Positions 49,985 through 61,589 of a stretch of 64,000 nucleotides of DNA are shown piece by piece (positions within the stretch are counted from its first letter, which is position 1; each line of letters opens with the position of its first letter). The DNA lies in NCBI GenBank assembly GCA_026874595.1, contig CM049307.1, positions 43,096,362-43,160,361 on the forward strand. The letters are read 5' to 3'. This DNA is from Sipunculus nudus. Lineage: Eukaryota > Annelida > Sipuncula > Golfingiida > Sipunculidae. The notes below the pieces were generated by a model that was given only the letters and a program-made list of their open reading frames with translations, made no database searches and was not told the DNA's origin. Position numbers and translations under genes: made by a program.

Positions 49985-52900
49985 TATATGAATTGAATTG
50001 AATGAATTGAGTTTATTAGCTTCGCTATTCGTACAGTAATAGCATTTTGCTAATACATGACATCACAGGTAACAAATAAATAATACATGACACCACATGT
50101 AACAGATAAATAATACATGAAATCAAAAGTGACAACTGCATAATACATAGTATCACAGGTAACAGTAAATAATACATGACATAACAGGTAACAGTAAATA
50201 AATAAAACATGATATCACACATAATTTCCGGATATCATACAGGTGTAAACAGGTGTACAGATATACCGGGCAGATTAACACATGTTACACATTAGATATT
50301 CAGGTGCATGAAAACATAGAAGAAAATACAAGTGATGTTTTTTTAACAGAAAAAACATAGAACTATAAATATGTTTATCAGGTGTCTCGCATATTAATCA
50401 TGTTGGCATATGAAAGGTTAGATATCATTCTTAGTCTGTAAGAATCTATAAGTTGCCTCGTACAGTTATTGCAGATTTCAGAAAATTGCCAAGAACTTGA
50501 ATACTTTCATAATCGTCACTTCCCATTATAAAGTCAAACATTTCTAGGTCACTATATGTATATATATGAGGGAAAATCTCGGTAGTTATGTTTAACATAT
50601 CTCTTCTTGGCCCATTCAGTTTTGGACATCGCATCAAAAAATGAAGTTCGTTCTCTATTTCATTCGGACAGAAGTTGCAAATTCGATTTTGAATAGATAT
50701 TTTCTGTGGTCTGTGGTATCTGCCCGATTCTATTAATAGATTATGTGAGCTGGTTCTTAACCTTGCTATGTTTTTTCTTAAATGAAAGTCTGTGATAACA
50801 GTAAGATAGGGTTCTTGTTTAAATTCTTTTTTGTATCTTGAATATGTTCTAAGTTTAGAATCTGGGTTGTGTTTAATGCTGTTTAATTCTTGTAACCATC
50901 GCTTTTTAAAGTCCAATATGGATAGTTTTTTAACTAATTTATGGAGATTTTGGTTTGTGGAGTCTTGATTGTGCCATATTTCACTCATGTCTAAGTATTG
51001 GAGGGTTGATTTAATAAAATATAACCATTTTAAGCTATTATTTTGTGAAAGATTTATATTTGTCATGTAACAGTCATATAAGACTGAGTCATTTGGGAGA
51101 TTAATGATTCTTATCCAATTTTTAATGGATGCAGATAGAATATCGATACTGACAGGAAGTCTACCCAATTCCCCTCTTACTGCAAAATTACTTGTACGTC
51201 TGTGTACTCCTAAGATATGTTTACAAAACATAAGATCTAAAGATTCTGGAGAATATTTGTCTATTACAGATATGGGGTTACTACTAAAGTATTTATCAGT
51301 ATCAAAAGTATAAGGCCCCCAAATTTCACAAGCATAGGTGAGTATTGGTTTAATCATTTTGTCGTACAAATTACAAAATGTATTTATATTATTATTACAT
51401 CCATATATAGATTTACTAAGTTTAAATAGACTTTTCTTAGCATTTTCTTTTAATTCTTTAAGTGCCATGCTGAAATTTCCATTCGCACTTATAGTTATAC
51501 CAAGATATTTGTAGGAGTTGCATGTTTCCAGCTGATGACCAGCTAGATTAAAAGTTTGTTTTATTTTTCTGCCAGATTTGTTAAAAATGATAATCTTTGA
51601 TTTTTTACAGTTTATTTTTAGTTTCCAGTCATCACAATATTTGTCTAATTTAAGTAGACAAGACTGGAGGCCCTTTTCTGAGGTAGATATGAGAATGACA
51701 TCATCTGCATATAGCAGACAGTTAACCTCTTTTCTATTTAGTGTGGCTGGGTCACATGTTTTATCAAATAGTTTTGGCAGATCATTAATAAATATATTAA
51801 ATAAGGTGGGGCTTAGGACACATCCCTGTTTTACCCCAACAGTTGTTGAAATATTATTTGAAAGTCCATGAGAGAGTTTTAACTGGACACTTGTGCCAGT
51901 ATACATATCTTTTATAATGTTGAGAAAGGTATTGCCTATATTGTACTGAAGGCATTTATATAAAAGGGCCTCATGCCAAACCCTGTCGAAAGCTTTTTGA
52001 AAATCGATGAAGCATGTGTATAAGAATTTTCCTTTTCCTAAAAGTTTTGTATATTTGTCGACAAGTGTACGAAGTACTAGTAAATGGTCACTTGTCCGCG
52101 ATTTTGCTTTGAAACCTATTTGCCATTCACTTATAATTTTATGTTTTTCTAAATAGTTAATAAGTCGATTATTTAGAATGCTACAAAATGTTTTCGACAC
52201 ACAACTTGTGACCGTAATACCCCTATAATTGTTAGGATCTAACCTATTTCCTCCTTTATGGAGTAAAGAGACTACACCTTGTTTCCAGCTTGAAGGGAAC
52301 AGGCCTGAGAGAAATATTAGATTGAATAATTTACAAAGTGCTCGAGATATTAAGGCTTTACTACTTTTAAGCATTTCATTTAAAAATCCATCTTTACCAC
52401 CAGCCTTACCATTTTTTAATTTTAATATGGCATTTTCAACTTCCTGATTTGTAATTTGAAAATCAAGTTCACCAAAATTTGGGGTAACATTAGACAAAGC
52501 AGCTGAAATTTCATTTTCTAAATTAATATTACCTGCTGGTAAATTTTGACAAGACATAATTTTTGAAAAGTGTTTTAACCATTCTGAGTGTGGTATACAA
52601 TCAGTTGAGTTGTTTTTCGAGTTTGTAATGTTTTCAAGTTCCCGGACAAGTTCCCAATATTTCCTTGGGTCAGAGGAGTAGAGGTTATTCAGAGATAATA
52701 AAATTTTATTCTTGGCTTCTCTTTCATCTCTTTTCGCACATTTTTTAAAGAGTTTTCGAGTCTTGTAGTAATTTTGTTTAATATTATAATCCAATGGTCT
52801 TTTTGTTACTTGATTACATAGTTATTTTAGATTTTTATATAGTAATTTTGTGCAAGGAGTCAAATGTTTAGGAAGATGTTTTTTCTTGCTTCTTCTATGA

Positions 52901-54072
52901 AGCCTCGCTTTCACCTTTAAACTGATTTCAGCTGCCCTGTGGATAAGGGCATTGAATTCATGTACGGCACCATTAACCGAATTTTCATTGGTATCATAAT
53001 CTTTTGAGCAATAGTAATCAATGTCTTGTTTGATAGCTGACAATGCTAGATGAAAGGCTGGACCACTTAGTTCCTGCCATACAAACTGTTTTGTATGTTC
53101 TTGAATATGCGACTCACTCTCAAGCAGTCTTGTGAAAGGTAGTATTTCCATATTACAATCCAGTGTAAAATTTAACATACAGTGATCTGAAAATAATGAC
53201 AACTTATTCACAGTAAGAGATGAGATATAATAAAAAATATCGCTGTCTATAATCACATAATCTAAACAACTGGGTATCTTCCCATTGCTACTGTAGCAAG
53301 TAAAATTACCAATTGAGTCACCGAGCTTACGTCCATTAGATACACAGAGGTTTAGAAGAGATTTTCCATTGTTGTTTAATGGTTTACTATCAAGATTACT
53401 GCGTTTGATTTGCTGGTCAACACAATAATTGCTAGGGAGAGGCAAAAATTTAAAGGAGTCATTTTGGATAAAATCAGCATTTATATTAGTATGGGCATTC
53501 ATGTCTCCCATTATAATACATTTACCTCTTTGGCTAGTGAACTTGGTGATTTCAGTAGTAATAGAGGAAAATTGATCAATTTCACTCGAAAAAGTTGAGC
53601 CTTCTGGAGGAATATACACATTTGCTATATAAATATCATGATTCCAGCCAAATTTTGTACCATTCAATTTAATCCAAATAGTGTCAGGGCTGGTAGATGG
53701 AATATAAGTATAGTTTTTAGAAATAGATTTAGGTATGTAAACTGCTACACCTCCATGGTGTCTGGTAGCCTTTGGATTTTTTGGTCTGCATTTCTTTATA
53801 ACTTCATATCCTTGAATGTCCATATTATCATCTGGGCTTGCATGTGTCTCGGAGAGGCCTATTATATGATATTTTGATAATATATGAATAAAATCATTAT
53901 CAAGAAATTTATTTTCACTTATGCCAGACATTATACTTCTTAGAATAAACACATGTATATCCCTATTTAAACTAATCATGATTTGTCCTCCAGGATAACA
54001 AAATTCAAAAGTCGATACATTCAAAGAATAACTGAGTTTACAATTGCTGGTACACAAATAATGATGTTTCAT
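49985..54072 (-). mobile_element. Second LINE, EN-RT, nested near the L1; 5' limit unknown
   Basis: The minus-strand element ends at about 49,985 with an ATTCA/ATTCAATTC simple-repeat tail rather than poly(A). Its 3' UTR (50,020-50,220) holds about five copies of a 30-35-bp unit (AATACATGA.ATCACAGGTAACA). A 3' microsatellite tail is usual for CR1/Jockey-group and related LINEs. DNA from 54,073 to 54,847 may be its 5' UTR; a (CATA)n-rich stretch lies at 54,205-54,275. I found no target-site duplication. Confidence 0.75.
50446..54072 (-). pseudogene. EN-RT polyprotein of the second LINE, one nonsense codon
   Basis: 54072 to 50446 is one frame of 1,209 codons broken only by the TAA at 52822-52824. 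The nine codons between the two open parts are in frame, so nothing else is wrong. Endonuclease: GLSETHA, GDMNAHTN, SDHCMLNF. Reverse transcriptase: GKAGGKDGF, NNYRGITVTSC, CFIDFQKAFDRVWH, GVKQGCVLSPTLF, LLYADDVILIS, YKYLGITIS. The C-terminus has a CCHC-like knuckle (CNFCPNEIENELHFLMRCP). Motif style places it in the I/Jockey/CR1 part of LINE diversity; the clade is not fixed. It is far better preserved than the L1 around it, so it is probably younger. Confidence 0.85.
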
Positions 54073-55329
54073 AATCTGTAAAGTGAAATCTCATGTAAAA
54101 GTCTCATTCCCTTTGTCGCTTGCTGATCTGATCAATATATAACATTCAGGTGAAAAAGTAATATTATAGAATTAGCCAGGGGTACCATAATATTGCAATT
54201 CATACACACACATATACATATACATACATATGCATAAGCACACATACATACACATATATATACATATACATACATAAATTGTACCCGTGATAGTCACTGG
54301 TGTTTTATTTATATTACTATAAACTTTGCTCTAAATCACTGACCCAGAAAATAGTCTCGGGTTAGGCGAAATAATGAACCCCATAAATGTTATTGACATC
54401 TTGAAAACTTGGCCAAAAATCATAACATGTAGGAAAAAAAAAATAATAAAAAAAATTAAAAGGATATCAATATGTATCAATGACAATATCAGACAGACGT
54501 ACTTTCCATGATATACAGCAGTTAATTTCCCTTAAATTTGTAAATAATAAAAATAGAACGATCAACCAATATTTCAGGATATGATATTTAACTAAACTTT
54601 GAAATATAACACTACTACTGGTACTAATAATAATGTCTATGGTAGTAAAGTATAGTTTATTTCCCAATTTAAACAGTAAACGCTATAAGTTAACGGTGCT
54701 TTTTTAACAAAAAATGGAGTTGACAAAGGGAAATGACATGAAAACAGTTTTTACTGTAACATAATAGCACACTAGATTTATGTCATATTAAAAAGAACGT
54801 ATAATACAGACCAGAAAAAGGAACGTTTGCCTTCTCAGGTCACTCATGTTAAAATGGGCACTCGGTAAAACCCGGAATTTCCGAGGATATTCCGAGATCC
54901 CTCGGAATTAAAGTTTGAGCCATTTCCCTCGGCAGAGGATCCCTGACAGTAGAAAAAAGAACCCATACCTAAATAATGGCAATTATCTTCCCATATATTC
55001 AGGGTTCCGTTCGAATCTTCGATTTATTAAGGTACAGCGGACGATTTTTTTAACATCTTTTCGAACAGCCCTGCACGACTGCAATATTTCCTTATATTTT
55101 GGAAGCGTCTGCAGAATTCCCGGAGAATCAAGACCCACGGCGACCGGGCCCACTCAAAACCACACAAGTAAAAAACTGCAACTTTCTCCATTCCTGTTGA
55201 CAAATAAATTATTACCTGTTGCATTACATCCTTAATTCGTTTAATTCTTCTATATCGCATTATTTACATTATGATTTCATATATTAGGTCTATAGATAGT
55301 AGAGTATAATTGTGTAATAAATTGTACAA

Positions 55330-55381
<52 letters not shown>

Positions 55382-55424
55382 ATATTTAAAATCATGTATC
55401 AGTATTAAAAAATTATGTTAAACA

Positions 55425-55486
<62 letters not shown>

Positions 55487-55888
55487 TTGGCTGTATACCT
55501 AATCATATATTAGTTGATATATTTGTCACCCAGTGGTTATGTGTGTGTTAATTTATAACTTTATTATTTTATTTATGTATTTGTGTTATTTTTACTATTT
55601 CTCTGTTAGAACCAAAATCATATTTCATTGTGATGCACATGGCTGAATCATATAAATTTAACCTTGCAGCATAAGAAATTATAAGTAATAATGAATATGT
55701 AGAAAATGATCGACCACATGCAGGCAACCAGTCACTCGGATACTGAAAACAATTTAAGGAAACCCTACATGACACAGACGTCTAGGACACTTTAAAATTG
55801 CCTGTAAAGAATCAAAACACCGGGAAATGGGGATACAATTTAAGATTTACATAAGTTAGCAATGACAATAACATTCAGATTTTATTTA

Positions 55889-56413
55889 CAGGCACACAAC
55901 ACTGGGTTGCTGTAGTGAATGAGAAAAATGAAATACATATTTTAGATAGTGCCGCTACAGGGGCGCTTACAACCAGTCTTAGAATACAATCGTCTAGACT
56001 ATATGGGAAGCCACAGTTTACTGAAAGTAAAGATTCAAAAATCCAACAACAAAAAATAGGCAGTGTGGACTGCGGTTTATTTTCAATAGCAAGCATTGTG
56101 GAATATATGTTTACCAAGATATTACCTACAACCACACAATACAACCATAATAGACTAAGAATCAATTTAATAAACTGTTAAGAAAAAGGAGCCCATTTCA
56201 GCCCATTTCCAAAAAAATCACTTACGAAATGCATCCCAAAGCCAAAATTTAATGAAAATATTTTATTAGGCATTGCCTTTGAATGTGGACTTTCAGATGA
56301 ATATGACAATCAAATTCAGTGTGGTAAATGTTTTAACTGGTATCACCTCCGTTGTGTTAAATTAGACAGAGTACCAAAAAGCAGCCTTACGATGTGTGTA
56401 AACTGTAAGTAAG
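55889..56413 (+). pseudogene. Ulp1/C48 protease C-terminal part joined to a PHD-type zinc finger
   Basis: The frame opens after an acceptor-like TATTTACAG at about 55,889. It shows the C48 core: His in THWVAVVNE-type context (HWVAV), Asp in HILDS, and Gln plus nucleophile Cys in QQQKIGSVDCGLFSIA. After an in-frame TAA at 56179-56181 the same frame continues to a PHD-like finger: CGLSDEYDNQIQCGKCFNWYHLRCVKL and a final CVNC, stop TAA. C48 proteases of this type cleave ubiquitin-like modifiers, and Ulp1 domains are common cargo of Mutator-like and KDZ transposons. The N-terminal half of the protease is absent. Confidence 0.65.
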
Positions 56414-56439
56414 GTTTATAATGTACAAAGTATTCACTG

Positions 56440-56940
56440 ATTTTAACTGTTTGTTGCATTTGTAAATATTTCATACAGGTATAACGTGTAGTCCATATGA
56501 TCATTGCAATTTTCATTTGTAAATATTTCAAACATTTTCACTTGGTATATTATGTATTTGATGACTTTTTCACTGTTCATTATGTAAATATTTCATACAT
56601 CAGCACCTTGTATAACATGTACTTCAGGAACATTTCACTCATCATTTGTAAATATTCCATACATTGTCAGCTGGTGGAATATGTATTTCAAGATGATGAT
56701 TTTACTGTCAATTGTACTTAATGCATAAAATAAAACATGGTGGTACTTGTAATTCATCTTTTTACTTTCCATTTGTAAATAATTCATATCTTGACACCAG
56801 GTATAACATTTTTTTTCTTTTTCATAATACTTGGGTATTTTAAATTCAATATTTCATAATGGTATCAGGTGTATTTCATGAGGCTTAATTTACTCTCAAT
56901 TTGTACATGTTTCATTTGATTATTATGGTTCAGTTGTTAA
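56440..56940. repeat. Minisatellite, about 68-70-bp unit, about 6 copies, inside the transposon
   Basis: Units begin CATTTGTAAATATTTCATACA and continue with TATAACATGTA.TT or similar. Divergence increases to the right. Confidence 0.7.
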
Positions 56941-57698
56941 AAAATGATTTTTTCAAATGTGTTCCTTTGTTCATTGGACTAATAAAAATAGAATTTTAAT
57001 AATGCCAGTGGCAAATGACGACACAGATACTGCTGTACGTAGCCTCCCTGTCCAAATGTCATGCCATTTCCATTAATTGTAGAATCTCTCTCCATGCCCT
57101 GTCCCTTTCTTTAGTTGTGGCCTTCCACAATATTTCATGATCTTATAATCAGTAAGAGGAGTATATCTGATAAATCTACAATTCACTCTCCTTACTGGCC
57201 ATATCCCTTTTATCCAGGCCTGTCAGCTGTTTATACTCTCCAAGAATCCGCATGAAACCACCGGATTTAGGTATGATCCACCATAAACATGGCCGTCGTC
57301 CCGGGCCGATCAGATCTGGCTCGGAAAACCGTAGAATACGCCTTGAAAAGTCGACGATTAGAACGGAACCTTAAAGAAATGGGAAGTTAATTATTCATTT
57401 TATAGATATGGGTACTTTTTTTCCTACTGTCAGGAATCCTTTTCTGAGGAAAATGGCTCAAACTTTTATTCCAAGGAATCTCGGAATATCCTCGGAAATT
57501 CCGCGGAAATTCCGGGTTTTACCGTGTGCCGTTAAAATGTTTGTTTTGAGCGATGATCAGGGTAACCCACCAAGTCTCTGTTATCATAAGAGGAACAGAA
57601 GTGCTGCCCTCTTGTGGACACTTTAAAAAATAAAGTCTTGGAGCGAATACTTTGATCCCACATTCACAATAATGGTTCAGAGTTTGTCTTGTGGAAAC

Positions 57699-58655
57699 TT
57701 AACTTCCCGGGCGTTCGATCTGGACCTCTTTTCCATCAATTATCAATCGACCCCTCCAAAATCGGCATTTAAGATTGTTTCCGTGAGCTTTCTTCATTTG
57801 GGGGACGGCTTTCTTTTTTAATTTGTAATCGTCACTAGTCAAGTCTTCCACAAAGAAGACTCGACCCCTGCCGTCTTCATTGTCCTTTTCCCTTTGTGCT
57901 TTAAGTAGGCCGTTTCTTTGTGGCCGGCTGAACAGCCTGGCGATTATGTGTCGCTGGCCTTGGCCCTTTCTACCGGTACGGTGGGCATGTTCAATGGAGC
58001 CTATTATGGTGTCAAAAGGTTTGTCACCAAGCAGCCTTTGTTCTCTGATTACCTGGGCCACAACTTTCCGGCAATCTTCGCCCTTTTGCTCAGCTATACC
58101 AACCAGTCTGATGTTATATTGACGTCCATGTCTTTGTATATCTGTTAGTTTTTCTTTAACAACGCCAAGTTGGTCATCCTTCTCTTTGTTTTCACTTCTC
58201 AGTCTTTCAATCTCACGTTTCAAATTTGTGTTTTCTGTCTCTACCTTATCCATCCTACTCTTTAACTGCTGTACTGTGTTTTGTGTAAATTCAAGACTTT
58301 CCTTTGTTGACTCTAGTGTACCGTTTAACTCTGTATAATCAGTTTCTATCTTTTCTATATGTTTCCTCAGGCCCTGAATGTCACTCTGTACGGACTTTTT
58401 AAAAGACCCGATAGCCTCTGTTAATGTTTTTTCCAGCTCACCACATTTCTCGTCTATTGTCCTGGCTATATCTTCGCTTTCCATTGCCCCTGTCTGTTTA
58501 CTGACCGAACCGGTACGTGCTGGCGTGACACCTTTTGATTTTGATTTTGACTTTTCCTGTCCGTGTTCTAGATATTTTTCAATAGATAACTGACCTGTTT
58601 GTCCCTAATCACTTGTGCTTAATCCTTTTGACCTTGTTGTTGGGCCTTCTGCCAT
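57699..58655 (-). pseudogene. L1-type ORF1 (RNA-binding chaperone) with one premature stop
   Basis: The frame starts at an ATG at 58655 (MAEGPTRSKG) and is open to the TAA at 57699 except for one TAG at 58605-58607, codon 17. The longest clean part starts at the Met at 58484 (261 residues). It shows a heptad coiled coil (about residues 1-115 from there), then an RRM-like part with YNIRLVGI, then the L1 C-terminal domain with IGSIEHAHRTGR, HIIARLF and LKCRFWRGRLIIDGK. ORF1 proteins trimerise and coat the element RNA. The minus-strand position upstream of ORF2 fits a bicistronic L1. Confidence 0.8.
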
Positions 58656-58746
58656 TCCTATATGGTTCAAACAGATTTTTTTTAAGAGAGCTCCACACGT
58701 GCGTCCGCTTTTTCCGCCATCTTGACCGGAAGACGATCACATCTTT

Positions 58747-59170
58747 GCAGGTTTCAAAAATTGAGAATAAAATGTGTAAAAATTAAAAAATAAGTCCAGG
58801 TGGCACCACCAGTCTGCTTAAACTGATGAAACATTCCATGACCAATAGCCATGCAAGTAATCATGGTTATCAATGCATTAGTTGTTACGATACTTGAGCT
58901 TTTGTATCAAATTTTACATTATTCCGGGGGGGGGGGGTTATTTTTTTTTATCCCCAAAGCTCAAAGACTATTCGTAACAGAGACCTAATTCGAGTATTCC
59001 AAGGAGATTTTTACGGACCTATCTGGGTGTCAAGACAGAAGATTTCAGGTTCAGCGGTTACGATTTGTGCCCTTTTAACGGACAGACGACCGGATGGCCG
59101 GAAGACCGGGCGAACGAGGGACAAAGAGTGATTGCTCAAGCTCAGATGACTTACAGTCAGCTGAGCTAAT
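58747..59170. repeat. Degenerate tandem repeat array, right of the L1 insertion
   Basis: Collinear with a unit at 40,975-41,170: GGTGGCACCACCAGTCTGC matches GGTGGAGTCACTAGTCTGC, and ATCAATGCATT.GTTGTT recurs. The right part ends with CGGACAGACGACCGG-type sequence. Together with 40,530-41,582 it was one array before the L1 arrived. Confidence 0.75.
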
Positions 59171-59459
59171 AAACGATTATCTTAGATCCATCGCTCTCTG
59201 GCCGTTAAATGACGACCCCCTGTAGGCAGTTACTTGGCATATGTGGTAAATACTTAAGACCATTATGCTCTAAATACCTAAGATATAAAGGCGCCCGAGT
59301 CTATAGATATTTTCTGCTTGAACTCAATATTTTCCAGACATTTGTTAAGGTTTCAGTTGGAGAGAGACAACTACAATTTTATGAATATATCCATAAATAT
59401 ATAAACCAGACAGGAACGGGTGAGTTAATATAATAAGAAATGAATAATGATCATAACAG

Positions 59460-61205
59460 GTGAGGGGGTCCAAATGCAACTATGGTCTAAATGGGGATGC
59501 CAGTCGGTGTTTTCGTCCAGCAGTACGGATCTTTTAATGTAAAGCTAACATTTAGAAACACTTGTTATATGAAACAAAACATACAAGAACAGATGTCTGT
59601 ATGTGATCATTGATTCAACCCTAAAACGTATCTGAGGCTCACTTTATACAAAATCGATTGGAGCAGCCCAAAACCTTTTCTAAGCTCCATAGAAAATAAT
59701 GACTTGCAACAAACTCACGGCTATTCTAACAGATGCATAGATTGTCTAGACAGCAAATATGTTCATGTATGTGTACATGTATGTGTCTCCATATTTAAAT
59801 AAATTCACTAAGATTTTACAATTGTCTTCCAATACCAATAAAAATACTTCCAAATGTATCTGTGCATGCATTCTCTGATTTAAAATAATTTATTTCAGTA
59901 AGAAAGCATTATCTTTTTAAGATGATACTGTTGTTTTAATGAATATTAACTTATGTTATATTTGCCACAATATTTATCTAAAATTTTGATAACCAGTGTT
60001 ATTTGTGCTAGTGCGAGTGAACACCGATAAGTGAAGTACTGCTGTGGTTTCTATACATCTGTTGTGGATTGTTTTCGTTATAATTATGACTCACAGGCTG
60101 TTCTTGGAAACCAAACAGGTAAGGACAGCAATAGATGTTTTATTTTAACAGTTTGCTCATTAGCACATATCAAATCTTTACGTTTTAGGCATGTGGGGTG
60201 ATGTAGGGTAAAAGCAAGAGTTTAGTCAACTAAAGAGAAGAAGGAAATGTTTCAGATAGTTTAACCTGGACCACAAAGTGTCTCAGGTAACACCAAATTT
60301 TGCTATGGGCTAAGGAGCCATTGCAAGAGATTTGTGAACTTTAAAATTGATTGGTTGACGGCTCACATAGATTTTAGACAATTTTCAGCTTCAGTTTCCC
60401 AGATTTTTAATATATCACAGACTTAAAGATTAAACATATTCAGAACATTACTGAATGTGCTAGATGTTCACAATAGTACCAAACGTCAGGCGTTTCCTAT
60501 GTATACACAAATACGAGTACATAACCTTTCTCTATGAATGCGAATACGGACACACAATATTGTATTCTCAATACATTCAAATACGAATAATGAATACCAT
60601 ATCCCCATGTTTGTTTTGTGCAAAGCATGTTTTAATGTTATATCCATGTTACTTCTATATTTTCATTAAACCAACATATCACCAATGAGCCTAGACTACG
60701 TAATTAGTATAATAAATCATTCGGGCGAAAATTAAAGCTTATGTATCTTAGAATGCTTATTTTTTACATCGGTAATGCAGCTGCATTTTAGGACATGGAC
60801 CTATTCGTCAGTGCTTTCTGTTCTTGTAAAATGTGTGGGTCTTCTGTTTAATATTGGAGAAAACTGGGTGTACAGTTACTCCTAAATATTTGCAAGGTGG
60901 GAAATTCTGTTTTTTTTTTTGGAATTAAAGTGGTTCAGTGTTTGGAACCGCCGTGATTGGAAACCATGAGTTCTGTCCTTCGAGTAATTACCTTCATACC
61001 TAAGATAATAATTCTACAAGTGATGTATCTGTGGTTTGTTCTAACTACCGTGTCAATGAAATTTACCAAATGATCTGCAAATCAACCTGATTGATAGATT
61101 TTTTTATCTAAAAACCATACTTTGGTCATACCTTTTTTTCAAACCTAGTGCCTCGAATTGGCTGCTGTACACCAAAGCATTTTTCACAACAACCTAACTT
61201 TGGAT
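59460..61205. repeat. Segmental duplication, right copy
   Basis: Counterpart of 32,900-35,130, lying left of the second decayed cGAS-like copy just as the left copy lies left of the first. It contains extra short insertions (for example near 60,025-60,075). Confidence 0.8.
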
Positions 61206-61211
61206 TACACA

Positions 61212-61545
61212 CCGGCTCCAGTGGTTCAGAGGTAAATCACAGGACTCAAAGCAGGGAGGTCGTGAGTGTAAGTCTCAGCCGAGCAGCGGTGAGATTTCTC
61301 ACGGTCGGTCCCCACTCTTGGTGAGTCCTCTGCAGGCTTGACGGAAAGGCAGTTCCCCATGGATGTGTATCACTCACAAACGAGTGCGTCTTGGCGGGGG
61401 GGGGGGGGGGGGGGGGGTTATGACCCAGCAATGGGGATGATTACACATCCACGACCGAATGGTGCGGTAGACATCTGGACTTGGTGACTCAAGGATATTA
61501 AATACTATAAAGTAAGCGAGTGCAACTGCCCTGTCGAGTATACAC
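61212..61545 (+). mobile_element. tRNA-derived SINE
   Basis: The head CTCCAGTGGTTCAGAGG resembles box A (TGGTTCAGAGG), and GGTCGTGAGTGTAAGTCTC keeps the spacing and half of box B. A G run of about 22 bases (61,397-61,418) interrupts the body. The duplicated left segment lacks it at the matching position (after GGATTACAC, 34,915), so it arrived after the duplication. Confidence 0.6.
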
Positions 61546-61589
61546 TCTAAATAATGCTATAACCAGGATCTTTACGGTATCTTCACATG

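Larger units (their letters stand above)
54857..57530. mobile_element. DNA transposon with ~110-bp inverted repeats and 9-bp target duplication
   Basis: The ends GGCACTCGGTAAAACCCGG (left) and GGCACACGGTAAAACCCGG (right, other strand) start arms that stay similar for about 110 bp, including GGAATTTCCGAGGATATTCC and CCTGACAGTAG. Directly outside both ends is gttaaaatg (54848-54856 and 57531-57539). A 9-bp duplication with long inverted repeats fits Mutator-like elements best; 8-9-bp groups such as KDZ or Merlin remain possible. There is no transposase, but it carries a protease-PHD fragment. Two (TA)n tracts (55,330-55,379 and 55,428-55,480) and a 70-bp minisatellite lie inside. Confidence 0.85.
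41583..58746 (-). mobile_element. L1-type LINE, full structure, split by later insertions, with 16-bp target duplication
   Basis: The 16-bp sequence agacgatcacatcttt flanks the element at 41583-41598 and 58731-58746. The 3' end is an A tail (T run on the plus strand from 41,596, with a second run near 41,689). The 5' end begins at 58730 on the minus strand with TCCGGTCAAGATGGCGGA. In order: about 75-nt 5' UTR, ORF1 (58655-57699), spacer, ORF2 (45638-41875), and about 280-nt 3' UTR. The two ORFs are about 12 kb apart because other DNA, including a second LINE and a DNA transposon, was inserted between them. The exact inner junctions are not resolved; they lie between 45,640 and about 45,900 and between 57,540 and 57,698. 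Confidence 0.85.

Noticed and set aside
50020-50225. CRISPR-like array (regular short repeats)
   Set aside because: The units are contiguous tandem repeats without unique spacers, in a eukaryotic LINE 3' UTR.
57880-58148. Plus-strand ORFs over L1 ORF1
   Set aside because: They are antisense shadows of the coiled-coil and RNA-binding coding sequence.
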